Assembly: GCF_003205495.1 (NCBI RefSeq)
Contig: NZ_QJRX01000002.1
Location: 186,001 to 250,000, forward strand
DNA from: Aquipseudomonas alcaligenes
GTDB taxonomy: Bacteria > Pseudomonadota > Gammaproteobacteria > Pseudomonadales > Pseudomonadaceae
DNA length: 64,000 nt
Direction of reading: 5' to 3'
Part shown: positions 10,692 through 21,960 of the stretch, in pieces
Position numbering within the stretch: position 1 is the stretch's first letter
Layout of the letters: each line of letters begins with the position of its first letter
The notes under the pieces: model-generated
What the model was told of the DNA's origin: nothing
The model's database searches: none
The model's input: only the letters and a program-made list of their open reading frames with translations
Program-made: the position numbers and the translations under genes

Positions 10692-11786
10692 TCAGGCCAG
10701 GCGCAGGTGGTTGTCCCAGAGTCCGGCTGGTAGCTGCAGCGGCTCGGCGGTGATGCGCTCGCCGCGGCAGCGGTACAGGCGGCAGCGGCCCTGCCCGGAG
10801 GTGACCACGAATCCGTCGGCCACCGCACCGACCCCTGCGCAGTCCGGCAGCGGGGTGTCGAGCAGCAGCTCGCTGCTGTCCAGGTGCCAGATGAAGAAGC
10901 GGTTGCCGCGCGGCGCGGTCAGCGCCAGCAGGCGCAGCTCGTCGTGGATGGCCAGGCTGGCGGTGTACTGGTTCATTGCCGCGCGCTGCGCTTCGCCCAG
11001 GGGGAAGGCCTGGAAGGCCTGGCCGGGGCGCTTGATCGCCAGCAGCGGCACGCTGTCCTGCGGGTCGCCCTCGTACTGCTGGCCGGAGACGATGGTGCCG
11101 TCAGCGGCCACCGCCAGGTGGCGCACGCTGTTCATCCGCTGCGGCAACTGCTCCTTGCTGATCAGGCTGCCGTCGCGGTGCATCAGCACCAGGCTCGGCT
11201 CCATGGCGTCGAGGTTCATCATGGCTCGGCTGTCGGCCTCGGTGCGGATGCCGCCGTTGGCCACCACCAGGCTTTCGCCGCCGGGCAGCCAGAGCAGCTG
11301 GTGCGGTCCGACGCCGTGGCTCGAGTGTTCGCCAACGCGCTGCAGCTGGTTGTCCTGCAGGCGATACACGCCGAGCACGCCACGGCCGGGCTCGGTGGTG
11401 TCGTTCTCGGTGCTGTAGAACCACTCACCGCTGTGGTGGAACAGGCCGTGGCCGTAGAAGTGGCGGTCGGCGGGCGAGGCCAGGGTCTGCAGCAGGCGGC
11501 CGTCGCGGGTGTCGATCAGGTAGCTTTCGCGGCTCGGGCGGCGGCCGACGAACACCGCCAGCGGCAGGGTGGGGTGCGGCACCACGTCGTGGCAGCGCTC
11601 GGCCACGCGGGTGACGAAGGCCTTGCTGCCGTCCAGCCGGTAGCCGACCGCATAGTGCTGGCCGTCGCCATCGTCGCGGGCCGACAGCAGCAGCGGCTGC
11701 GGGCCGTGGCCGATCAGCTTCCAGCCGCCGAAGGCGGCGGCGGCCAGGCCCAGGCCGCCGAGACCGAGAAAGGTTCTGCGCTGCAT
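10692..11786 (-). CDS. DUF1513 protein, Tat-exported beta-propeller-like
   Basis: A 364-residue protein whose N-terminus MQRRTFLGLGGLGLAAAAFGG is a twin-arginine signal, so it is exported folded, probably to the periplasm. The rest belongs to DUF1513: repeated segments with Gly-Glu-Trp/Phe and Asp-Gly motifs, as expected of a beta-propeller. Its ATG directly follows the TGA of the second imelysin gene (TGAATG), so translation is probably coupled. It is the last gene of the imelysin cluster. In other proteobacteria the same group (imelysin, DUF1111, imelysin, DUF1513) is seen; the Efe-like iron-uptake role is inferred from this company, not shown for DUF1513 itself. Confidence 0.85.
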   Translation of the reverse strand: MQRRTFLGLGGLGLAAAAFGGWKLIGHGPQPLLLSARDDGDGQHYAVGYRLDGSKAFVTRVAERCHDVVPHPTLPLAVFVGRRPSRESYLIDTRDGRLLQTLASPADRHFYGHGLFHHSGEWFYSTENDTTEPGRGVLGVYRLQDNQLQRVGEHSSHGVGPHQLLWLPGGESLVVANGGIRTEADSRAMMNLDAMEPSLVLMHRDGSLISKEQLPQRMNSVRHLAVAADGTIVSGQQYEGDPQDSVPLLAIKRPGQAFQAFPLGEAQRAAMNQYTASLAIHDELRLLALTAPRGNRFFIWHLDSSELLLDTPLPDCAGVGAVADGFVVTSGQGRCRLYRCRGERITAEPLQLPAGLWDNHLRLA

Positions 11787-12848
11787 TCAGTCACCATCGT
11801 GGGCATTGAAGCCCAGCTGGATGCCGAGCAGCTTGGCCAGCTCGCTCTCGTGCAGGCGGTGCAGGGCGTTGAGGCTGTCGTAGAAGGCGTTCAGCTCGGC
11901 GCGGCCGGCCTCCTCGCTCAGCAGCTCGCCGAGCGGGCGCTGCAGGGTGGCCAGCTGCTGGCGGGTGGCGGCGTACTGCTGGTCGAGGCGGGTGGCCAGC
12001 TCGGCCTGTTCGCCGCCGAGCAGCGTGCGCATGCCGTCGTTGTTGGCCCCCAGCCAGACGCGCTCGGCACTGGCCAGGCTGGCGGCGAGGCTGGCCAGGC
12101 TGGCGTTGCTGCGCCAGAACTCAGCCTGGTAGGGCTGCGGCAGGCCCTTGCTCTGCCGGCCGAGGGCGGCGCCGAGCTTCTTCTTCATGCCGTCGAGGGC
12201 GTTGACCTGGGCGCGCAGCAGTTCCGCCAGCGCCTCCTGCGATTCGGCATAACGGGGGTTGGGGAATTCGCGCAGCTGGCTGGCCATGCCGGCATCGCCC
12301 TGCCACTGGGCGAGTATGTCGCCGGACAGCTGCTGCTGGTGCGCGCCGATGCTCACCAGCAGCGGGCAGTAGCGCGCTTTCTGGGCGGCGTCGGCAAGGT
12401 CGATGGCGGCATCGAAGAGCACGTACTCGTAGGCGCTCAGGCCCTGTACCACCACGCTGGCCTGGTCCAGGTCGGCCCGGGTCAGCTGTGGCTTGCTGTT
12501 GAGCAGGGCCTCGACCTGGCGCTGCACCAGGTTCTTCTTGTCCGGCCAGAACTGTACCTGCCAGGCGCGGTTGCCTTCGGTCAGCGGGCCGACCAGCAGC
12601 GGCTGCAGGGCGGCCCAGCTGGCGACATCGGCGAGGAAGGCCTGCTGGGTGGCACCGAGGTCCTGGCTGCCGGCGCAGAAGGCCGCGGCGCTCTCGGCCA
12701 GTTGCCGGTTGGACTGGTGCCAGGCGCTGTAGGCCGGTAGCAGCACGCCGTCGACCAGGGCGGCGCTGGCCTGCTGTTGCGGGTCCTGCGGGCCGCAGGC
12801 GGTGAGGCCGAGGGCGAGCAGGGCGATGGCGAGGGGCGAACGGATCAT
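11787..12848 (-). CDS. Imelysin-family lipoprotein lacking the GxHxxE histidine
   Basis: A 353-residue predicted lipoprotein: MIRSPLAIALLALGLTAC gives a lipobox with Cys18. The remainder is helical and matches the imelysin (peptidase M75/EfeO-like) family. The family motif GxHxxE, seen as GYHAIE in IcmP upstream, appears here as GLSAYE: the Gly and Glu stay but His is replaced by Ser. The partner motif therefore cannot bind metal the usual way. The ATG at 12848 sits 10 bases after the stop of the DUF1111 gene, with GGAGT upstream; the longer frame to 12905 would remove the signal peptide from the N-terminus. It is co-transcribed with its neighbours. Confidence 0.83.
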   Translation of the reverse strand: MIRSPLAIALLALGLTACGPQDPQQQASAALVDGVLLPAYSAWHQSNRQLAESAAAFCAGSQDLGATQQAFLADVASWAALQPLLVGPLTEGNRAWQVQFWPDKKNLVQRQVEALLNSKPQLTRADLDQASVVVQGLSAYEYVLFDAAIDLADAAQKARYCPLLVSIGAHQQQLSGDILAQWQGDAGMASQLREFPNPRYAESQEALAELLRAQVNALDGMKKKLGAALGRQSKGLPQPYQAEFWRSNASLASLAASLASAERVWLGANNDGMRTLLGGEQAELATRLDQQYAATRQQLATLQRPLGELLSEEAGRAELNAFYDSLNALHRLHESELAKLLGIQLGFNAHDGD

Positions 12849-12858
12849 GCCGGACTCC

Positions 12859-14271
12859 TTACAGGGAATTGAGGAAGGCCAGCAGCGCGTCGCGCTCGCC
12901 GGCATCGAATTCGAGTACGGCCTGTCTGGCGCGCTGCGCTTCGCCGCCGTGCCAGAGGATGGCTTCCAGTAGGTTGCGCGCGCGGCCGTCGTGGAGGAAC
13001 TGGGTGTGGCCGTTGACCGCCTCGGTCAGGCCGATGCCCCACAGCGGCGCGGTGCGCCACTGGCGGCCGCTGGCGAGGAACTCGGGGCGGTCGTCGGCCA
13101 GGCCCTCGCCCATGTCGTGCAACAGCAGGTCGGTGTAGGGGCGGATGGTCTGCCGGGCCAGCTCCGGCTCGGCGGCGTCGGCGGCGGTGACGAAGCTCGG
13201 GGTGTGGCACTGGGCGCAGCCGGCATCCATGAACAGCTGCTTGCCGCGACGCACGTCCAGCCGGTCCACGCCGCGGCGGGCCGGCACAGCCAGGTTGCGG
13301 CTGTAGAACAGCACGCTGGCGAGAATGTTGTCGCTCACCTCCGGGCTGCCGCCAGGCGCCGTGGCGCGGCAGTCGACCTGCGCCGGACTGCAGTCGTCGC
13401 GCGGCAGCAGGGTGGTGGTCAGGCCGAGGTCGCCGGAGAAGGCGTGGGCGTTCTGCTGGTTGAGGTTGGGCTGGCCGGCCTTCCAGCCGAAGCGGCCGAG
13501 CACCGTGGCGCCGCGGGCATCGTCCCAGACCCGGTTGGGCACGCCGCGGATACCGTCGCCGTCGCGGTCATCGGGGTCGGCATTGGCCAGGATCGCTGCT
13601 TCGGGAATCGCCTCGAGCAGGCCCAGGCCGATCATCGGCGGCGCCACCCGCGCGGAGAACAGGGTATCCGGGCGCAGCTCGCCATAGCCCAGGCGGTCGA
13701 TCTGCAGGCGCGGCTTGCGCAGCTCGACCCGCGTGCCATCGGCGAAGCGCACCGGCACGCTCTCGTAGCTCACCCGTACCCGGCCTTCGGGAGCATGGCC
13801 GGGATTGCCCATGTCCTGCAGCTGCCCGCCGTAGACCGGCTCGGGCACCACGCCCAGACGCCGGCGCAGCTCGGTGTGGGCCGGCGAGTCGTCACCGGGG
13901 ATCGACAGGCGCACCAGCATGGACACGGCGCTGACGGCGTCGGCCGCCGGCGGATGGCCACGGCCGTCCTTGATATGGCAGTTCTGGCAGGCGTTGGTGT
14001 TGAACAGCGGGCCCAGGCCGTCTCGCGCGGTGGTGGTGGAGGGCGCGATCACCCAGGGATTGCGGAAGAAGCTGTTGCCCACGGCGAAGTCGAGGCGGCG
14101 CGAAGGGGCCAGGTTGGCCGAGGGCAGGGAGAAGGCGTTGTGGTCGCTCTGGCGCACCGTGGTGGCGCCGCCCGACAGGGCTTCGCCGGGCTCGGCCGGC
14201 GCCGGCGTGCGCTCGCAGGCCGCCAGGGCGAAGGCCAGCGGCAATAGGCAGAGGCGCAGCGTGGAGGACAT
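12859..14271 (-). CDS. DUF1111 di-haem c-type lipoprotein (thiol oxidoreductase-like)
   Basis: A 470-residue predicted lipoprotein (lipobox LAAC, Cys19) with two haem-c attachment motifs, CQNCH at 95-99 and CAQCH at 352-356. It belongs to the di-haem DUF1111 family, distantly related to cytochrome c peroxidase/MauG. An Asp-rich DPDDRDGDG stretch (232-240) could bind calcium. It would act in the periplasm as an electron carrier or oxidase, plausibly changing iron redox state for the imelysin proteins next door; that link is inference. It begins a three-gene transcript after the icmP terminator. The Shine-Dalgarno is weak (GAGTT), but the start gives a proper signal peptide. Confidence 0.87.
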   Translation of the reverse strand: MSSTLRLCLLPLAFALAACERTPAPAEPGEALSGGATTVRQSDHNAFSLPSANLAPSRRLDFAVGNSFFRNPWVIAPSTTTARDGLGPLFNTNACQNCHIKDGRGHPPAADAVSAVSMLVRLSIPGDDSPAHTELRRRLGVVPEPVYGGQLQDMGNPGHAPEGRVRVSYESVPVRFADGTRVELRKPRLQIDRLGYGELRPDTLFSARVAPPMIGLGLLEAIPEAAILANADPDDRDGDGIRGVPNRVWDDARGATVLGRFGWKAGQPNLNQQNAHAFSGDLGLTTTLLPRDDCSPAQVDCRATAPGGSPEVSDNILASVLFYSRNLAVPARRGVDRLDVRRGKQLFMDAGCAQCHTPSFVTAADAAEPELARQTIRPYTDLLLHDMGEGLADDRPEFLASGRQWRTAPLWGIGLTEAVNGHTQFLHDGRARNLLEAILWHGGEAQRARQAVLEFDAGERDALLAFLNSL

Positions 14272-14420
14272 CGGAACTCACCCGGCAGTCGATCAGGCGG
14301 GCAATCTTAGCAGGCTAATGGAGTTCGAATAAGAGGAATTAGCATTTGCGAAAGGGGCGGATTGTCGCGGCCACGCCAAGCCGTCGGGAGCATTTCCCGC
14401 GCGTGCCTGGCGCCGACACC

Positions 14421-14455
14421 AATAAAAAACGGATGCGCCTTGTGGGCGCATCCGT
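14421..14455 (-). terminator. Terminator of icmP
   Basis: ACGGATGCGC (14429-14438) pairs with GCGCATCCGT (14446-14455), a 10-bp stem. On the minus strand it is followed by a run of T (the complement of AATAAAAAA at 14421-14429). It separates icmP from the three downstream cluster genes. Confidence 0.88.
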
Positions 14456-14475
14456 CCTGGACAGCTCTGCGGGTA

Positions 14476-15804
14476 TCAGAACTGGTGATCGGCGGTGTCC
14501 GGGTTCAGATCGCTGATGCCCAGAGCGGCGGAGGCCTTCTCGATGGCGGCGGTCTGCTTGACCAGGGCGGCGATGGCGTCGCGCACCAGCTGCTGGCCGG
14601 CGGCGTTGTCGGCGGCGATCAGCTGGTCGAAGTGCACGTTGTTCTTCTCGGCGCTGTCGACCAGGGCCTGCAGCCTGGCTTCGCTGGCTTCCAGGTCGGC
14701 CTTCAGGGTGGCGTCGGCCTGGGCGTCCAGCTTGGCCACTAGGGCGGACAGGCTCGGGCCGCTCAGCACGGTGCCGTCGACCTTCTTGTACTCGCCGAGG
14801 TAGACGTTGCGGATACCCTTGCCGTTATAGAAGTGCGAGTTGTGGGTGTTGTCGCTGAAGCAGTCGTGCTCGTCCTCGGTGGAGCCGGCTTCCAGGGCGA
14901 CCTTCATGCGCTCGCCGGCCAGCTCGCCGAGGGACAGGCTGCCCATGCCGAACAGCATCTTGCGCAGGCCGCTCTCGGCCGGCTCGGCCTCCAGCTTGGC
15001 GCGGTAGTTGTCGGCGTTGCCGGCCTGCCACTGCACGACCATGCTGTCGAGGTCGGCGACCAGCAGGTCGGTGGCGCCTTTCAGGTAGGCACGACGGCGC
15101 TCGTTGTTGCCGCCGGTGGCACCTTCGCCGACCAGGAAGTCGCTGGCCGGACGCGCGCCGGCGCCCGGGTTGGTACCGTTGAGGTCCTGGCCCCAGAGGA
15201 GGAACTCGATGGCGTGGTAGCCGGTGGCGACGTTGGCTTCGGAGCCGCCCAGTTCGTTCAGCTCGGCCAGCTTCTCGCCAGTGATTTCGCTGACGTCGAT
15301 CTGGTCTTCGCCGACCTGGATGCTGGTGTTGGCGATGATGTTGGCGCTGGCACCGGGGTTGCCCAGGGCGTGCTGGTAGTCCTTGGCCACGTAGTCGATT
15401 AGGCCCTCGTCCAGCGGCCAGGCATTGAGCTGGCCTTCCCAGTCATCGACCACGGCGTTGCCGAAACGGAACACTTCGGTCTGCATGTAGGGCACGCGGG
15501 CGGCCAGCCAGGCCTGCCTGGCGGCCTTCAGGGTGTCTTCGCCGGGGTTGGCCAACAGGGCGTCGATGGCGCTCTGCAGCTGCTTGCCGGTGCTGGCGGC
15601 GTCGCTGAACACGGCGAGGGCGAGGTCGGCATAGTGGCTGACCACGGCCTTGGCGGCGGCTTCCTCGACCTTGGCCGGAGCGCTGCTGGCGGCGGCCGGG
15701 GCGCTGGCCTGGGGAGCGGCGGCTTCCTGCTTGTCGTCGCCGCAGCCGGCGAGGGAAATGGCGAGGGCCAGCAGGCTGGCGGTGGCCAGGGGCATGCGAG
15801 TCAT
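14476..15804 (-). CDS. icmP: Imelysin IcmP-like outer-membrane lipoprotein
   Basis: A 442-residue imelysin (M75) family lipoprotein, lipobox LAGC with Cys21, followed by a low-complexity Ala/Pro linker (about 28-48). The GxHxxE motif is present as GYHAIE (195-200). P. aeruginosa IcmP was named as an insulin-cleaving metalloproteinase of the outer membrane; related EfeO/imelysin proteins take part in iron uptake, and which activity matters here is open. ATG 15804 has AAGGA at a good distance and starts the signal peptide; upstream frame to 15960 is untranslated leader. It is followed by its own terminator, so it is a separate transcript from the downstream cluster genes. A Fur-box-like palindrome lies upstream. 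Confidence 0.9.
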   Translation of the reverse strand: MTRMPLATASLLALAISLAGCGDDKQEAAAPQASAPAAASSAPAKVEEAAAKAVVSHYADLALAVFSDAASTGKQLQSAIDALLANPGEDTLKAARQAWLAARVPYMQTEVFRFGNAVVDDWEGQLNAWPLDEGLIDYVAKDYQHALGNPGASANIIANTSIQVGEDQIDVSEITGEKLAELNELGGSEANVATGYHAIEFLLWGQDLNGTNPGAGARPASDFLVGEGATGGNNERRRAYLKGATDLLVADLDSMVVQWQAGNADNYRAKLEAEPAESGLRKMLFGMGSLSLGELAGERMKVALEAGSTEDEHDCFSDNTHNSHFYNGKGIRNVYLGEYKKVDGTVLSGPSLSALVAKLDAQADATLKADLEASEARLQALVDSAEKNNVHFDQLIAADNAAGQQLVRDAIAALVKQTAAIEKASAALGISDLNPDTADHQF

Positions 15805-15867
15805 GGCGGAGTCCTTAGCTTCTTGGTGTTGGGAAGGCCGTGCGAATGCACTGGAAAACCGCACAAT

Positions 15868-15886
15868 AATGCGAAAGATTTGCATT
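15868..15886. promoter_or_regulatory. Fur-box-like 19-bp imperfect palindrome
   Basis: AATGCGAAA-G-ATTTGCATT: seven of nine positions pair, with a single central base, the length and symmetry of a Fur box. Match to the classic GATAAT repeats is only partial. It lies between the divergent icmP (64 bases away) and lemA starts. Iron control is plausible because icmP is an imelysin gene, but unproven. Confidence 0.35.
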
Positions 15887-15974
15887 TTGTGTAAAGCACT
15901 TTCGTGATCGCGACTTCTATGGACGCCCGCCTCGCTGTCGCTAGAATGCCGGCAGTTCACAAGGAGCGTTGCCC

Positions 15975-16547
15975 ATGAGTCTCACCGCCGTCGCTGTACT
16001 CGTCGTGCTGTTTCTTCTCGCCGCCTGGGCGGTGGTCCTCTACAACGGCCTGGTGCGCCTCAAGCACGGGGTGAGCAAGGCCTGGTCGAACATCGACGTG
16101 CTGCTCAAGCAGCGCCACGACGAATTGCCCAAGCTGGTGGAGACCTGCAAGCAGTACATGCAGCACGAGCGCACCACCCTGGAACGGGTGATCGCGGCGC
16201 GCAGCGCCGTGGCCAGCGCCCGCGAGCAGCATGACGTGGGCGCCCTGGGCAAGGCCGAGAGCACCTTGCGCGCCGGCCTCGGCCAGTTGTTCGCCCTGGC
16301 CGAGAACTACCCGGAGCTGAAGGCCAACGAGAGTTTCCAGCATCTGCAGCAGCGCATCTCCGGCCTGGAGAACGCCATCGCCGATCGCCGCGAGCTGTAC
16401 AACGAGGCGGTCAACCTGAACAACGTGCGCATCGAGCAGTTCCCCGATGTGATCCTGGCGCGGCTGTTCGCCTTCCAGGCGGCCGAGCTGCTGCAGTTCA
16501 GCGAGGAAGAGAAGGCCGACGTCGACCTCAAGTCGCTGTTCAACTGA
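15975..16547 (+). CDS. lemA: LemA family protein
   Basis: A 190-residue membrane protein of the LemA family: one N-terminal helix (about 5-25, VAVLVVLFLLAAWAVVLYNGLV) with the bulk as a helical bundle outside the membrane. The characteristic WSNIDVLLKQRHDELPKLVETCK segment (about 36-58, seen in all LemA proteins) is intact. Molecular function is not known; LemA-type genes often neighbour TPM or GIDE-domain genes. ATG 15975 has AAGGAG at 15961-15966. The GIDE gene begins 1 base after its stop codon, so the two are translationally linked. The gene is divergent from icmP. Confidence 0.9.
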   Translation: MSLTAVAVLVVLFLLAAWAVVLYNGLVRLKHGVSKAWSNIDVLLKQRHDELPKLVETCKQYMQHERTTLERVIAARSAVASAREQHDVGALGKAESTLRAGLGQLFALAENYPELKANESFQHLQQRISGLENAIADRRELYNEAVNLNNVRIEQFPDVILARLFAFQAAELLQFSEEEKADVDLKSLFN

Positions 16548-16548
16548 G

Positions 16549-17472
16549 ATGGATGTCGGCGGCCTGGCCATCAGCATGGCCTTCAGCGTCGGCGCCTGCG
16601 TCGGCGGCGGCTGGTGGTGCATCAAGCGCCTGTCCGAGGCGCGCTTCCTGCTCAACACGCCGACCTCGAAGATCCGCTCCGCGGCCCAGGGCTATGTCGA
16701 GCTGTATGGCGTGCTGCATGCGTTGGACGAAGGCGAGGTACGTGCGCCGCTGACCGGCACGCCGTGCCTGTGGTGGCGCTTCAAGATCGAGGAGTACGAG
16801 CGCAGCGGCAAGCAGCGCCGCTGGCGGGTGGTGGAGAGCGGCTCCAGCGAGGCCTGGCTGCGGCTCAGGGATGCCACCGGCGAGTGCCTGGTCAATCCGC
16901 GGGGCGCCGAGGTGCGGCCTGCCACGCGCCAGGTCTGGCATGGCAGCGAGCGTCGCCCGCTGGGCGGCAGCGAGGGTTCCGGGCTGGGCCTGCTCGGCAT
17001 GCTGCTGATGGGCGATGGCCAGTACCGCTACACCGAGGAGCGTCTGCACGCCGGCCAGCCGCTCTACGCCATCGGCGACTTCCGTACCCAGGGCGGTGCC
17101 GAGGCGTTCGACCTGACCCTGGCCCAGGGGGCCGTGGTGCGCGAGTGGAAGAGTGATTTCGCCGGCCTGCTGCAGCGCTTCGACAGCAATGGCGACGGTC
17201 AGCTCGATCAGCGTGAGTGGGAGCGCATGCGCGAGTCGGCGCGCGCCGAGGCGCAGCGTCGGCAACTGGGGCGTGGCGAGGTGCCGGTGCACCACCAGCT
17301 GCGCAAGCCGGGCGAATCCTATCCCTTCATCCTCTCCAGCCATGGCGAGGACGTGCTGGCGCGCGGCTTCTACTGGCAGGCCGCCGGCGGCGCGCTGCTC
17401 TGCCTGGCCGGCGCGCTGGCTACTGCCTGGCTGGTCGGCAACGTGCTGCTGCCGGGGCTGGCCGCCGGCTGA
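16549..17472 (+). CDS. GIDE-type membrane protein with an EF-hand
   Basis: A 307-residue protein with a membrane helix at each end (about 5-25 and 277-302). The middle resembles the GIDE domain of MULAN/MAPL-like proteins: SAAQGYVELYGVLHA (44-58), then TPCLWWRFKIEEY (71-83) and later a short strand-rich part. No RING domain is present, so ubiquitin-ligase activity should not be inferred. Residues 212-223 (DSNGDGQLDQRE) form a textbook EF-hand loop with ligands D212, N214, D216, Q218, D220 and E223, just before a long charged helix. It starts 1 base after lemA. Together they probably form a membrane complex of unknown role, possibly calcium responsive. Confidence 0.78.
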   Translation: MDVGGLAISMAFSVGACVGGGWWCIKRLSEARFLLNTPTSKIRSAAQGYVELYGVLHALDEGEVRAPLTGTPCLWWRFKIEEYERSGKQRRWRVVESGSSEAWLRLRDATGECLVNPRGAEVRPATRQVWHGSERRPLGGSEGSGLGLLGMLLMGDGQYRYTEERLHAGQPLYAIGDFRTQGGAEAFDLTLAQGAVVREWKSDFAGLLQRFDSNGDGQLDQREWERMRESARAEAQRRQLGRGEVPVHHQLRKPGESYPFILSSHGEDVLARGFYWQAAGGALLCLAGALATAWLVGNVLLPGLAAG

Positions 17473-17478
17473 GGCCGG

Positions 17479-17973
17479 TTACTTTTTGTGGATGTTCTTC
17501 GGCAGCTGCACGACGCGACTCTCCGAGTAGATGTCGTGCCAGCTGCGCTTGTCCTTGTCCCACAGTACCCAGAGGAAGCCCAGGCCGCAGAACAGCCAGG
17601 AGCCGATCGCCACCACGAAGCGCAGCAGCGCCTGCCACAGGCTGATGGCCGTGCCGTCGGCATTCTGGATGCGCAGGCCCCAGACCTGCATGCCGAGGGT
17701 CTGGCCATTGTGGGTCCAGAACTTGGCGAAGAAGCCGAACAGGCTCATCACCAGCAGGGTGGACAGCAGGGGGTCGCCGTCCAGGGCACCGGCATCGGAC
17801 ATCTGGCGCAGCCGCTCCTCGCCATAGATGGCCATCTGCACCCCTTTGTACAGCAGGGTGACCACCATCAGCAGGGCGATGCACAGCAGGAAGTCATAGA
17901 AGATCGCGGCGAAGCGACGGATCGGGCCGGCGGAAGGAAAGTCGCCCTGGGGGCGCAGCAGGTGCTTGGGCAT
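17479..17973 (-). CDS. RDD family membrane protein
   Basis: A 164-residue inner-membrane protein of the RDD family. It starts PIRRFAAIFYDFLLCIALLMV, where the R...D pattern that names the family appears as RRFAAIFYD in the first helix. Further helices lie near 75-90 and 115-140, and the GQTLGMQVWGLRI motif (about 90-102) typical of RDD proteins is intact. Some RDD proteins are sodium/proton antiporters or help membrane insertion; nothing here decides which. It is convergent with the GIDE gene, its stop only 6 bases away, with no terminator between them. Confidence 0.85.
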   Translation of the reverse strand: MPKHLLRPQGDFPSAGPIRRFAAIFYDFLLCIALLMVVTLLYKGVQMAIYGEERLRQMSDAGALDGDPLLSTLLVMSLFGFFAKFWTHNGQTLGMQVWGLRIQNADGTAISLWQALLRFVVAIGSWLFCGLGFLWVLWDKDKRSWHDIYSESRVVQLPKNIHKK

Positions 17974-18031
17974 GGATGGCTCGCGGCGGATAGAGACTGC
18001 GCGCGATTGTACGGGGTGCGTGCGACGGGCA

Positions 18032-18070
18032 CAAAAAAGCCCCTGATGTTGCCATCAGGGGCTCTTTCTT
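18032..18070 (-). terminator. Terminator of the cold-shock gene
   Basis: AGCCCCTGATG (18038-18048) pairs with CATCAGGGGCT (18053-18063), an 11-bp stem and 4-base loop, flanked by six A (T on the minus strand). It lies just after the cold-shock gene stop. Confidence 0.9.
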
Positions 18071-18081
18071 AGCAGCAGCGA

Positions 18082-18294
18082 TTAGCCCAGAACCTGGACC
18101 TTGTCGGCTTGCATGCCTTTCTGGCCTTGCACGGCTTCGAAGGTGACCTTCTGGCCTTCTTTCAGGCTACGGAAGCCCGAACCTTCGATAGCGCGGAAGT
18201 GCACGAACAGATCCGGACCGCTCTCGGGGGTGATGAAGCCGAAGCCCTTCTCGTCGTTGAACCATTTGACGGTGCCGGTTTGACGATTCGACAT
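18082..18294 (-). CDS. CspA family cold-shock protein
   Basis: A 70-residue single cold-shock domain protein that binds single-stranded RNA/DNA and melts RNA structure. RNP1 (KGFGFIT, about 16-22) and RNP2 (LFVHF, about 29-33) are intact, and the N-terminus [17 protein letters not shown] is canonical. The length is normal. About 250 bases separate its start from the tRNA-Leu gene upstream; I see no ORF there, and it probably holds a long structured 5' leader as in other csp genes. It might also be called capB- or cspA-like; the paralogue cannot be fixed from this window. Confidence 0.93.
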   Translation of the reverse strand: MSNRQTGTVKWFNDEKGFGFITPESGPDLFVHFRAIEGSGFRSLKEGQKVTFEAVQGQKGMQADKVQVLG

Positions 18295-18547
18295 TGTCTT
18301 ATTTCCTTGAAACTAGAGTTGATGACAGCCTCTTGCGTTGTGCGCGAGAGGGCTGGAACTGGTTGCAGAGAGTAAGAGAAGTCGAGCGGGATGTAGCGGA
18401 TCTAGGATCTACTGCACCAGGTCACGATTCAAGGCGACCCATGCAAACACAGTTGACCCACTCTACGCTAACTCAATCTGATTTGCCAACCCCCCCGGAA
18501 CAGGCGATTCCAGAGGCTTTGCAGGCAATTTGGGAGGGAGAAAAACG

Positions 18548-18632
18548 TGGTGCCCCGGGAGAGACTCGAACTCTCACTTCTTTCGAAAACGGATTTTGAA
18601 TCCGCCGCGTCTACCGATTCCGCCACCGAGGC
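18548..18632 (-). tRNA. tRNA-Leu (anticodon CAA)
   Basis: On the minus strand the acceptor arm GCCTCGG (18632-18626) pairs with CCGGGGC next to discriminator A, with CCA encoded at 18550-18548. The anticodon loop TTCAAAA gives anticodon CAA, reading UUG. The long variable arm is typical of leucine tRNAs, and TTCGAGTC marks the T arm. The length is 85 bases including CCA. A run of T follows directly on the minus strand. Confidence 0.95.
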
Positions 18633-18821
18633 ACGATGGGCGCGCAGTATAGGGAGGCGTCCTGGGGTGGTCAATCGCGCCGAGGCAGCGAGACAGGCGC
18701 TCCGAGAGCCATCCGGGCTCTCCGGGTTTCCGCATGCGGTGGCTTTGATTCAGGGGGCTGAGGGGGCTGCGGTAGCCCTTTCACGAGGGTTGTCGGCTAT
18801 GCTCGGGCAGGCGGGGTATCG

Positions 18822-21841
<3,020 letters not shown>

Positions 21842-21960
21842 CGGGATTGAAATAGGCCGGGACGCACCCCATCTCGGAGGTGCTCCAGTTCCTGCCAGCG
21901 CCCGCGCATCGTGCGGGCGCCGACCACAACAGTTTCCAGACCTTGCAATAGGAGTTTGCC

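Noticed and set aside
8733..10733. A 666-codon open frame antisense to the chemoreceptor
   Set aside because: The minus-strand reading has TM helices, HAMP and the MCP signalling tip; the plus-strand reading has only low-complexity composition.
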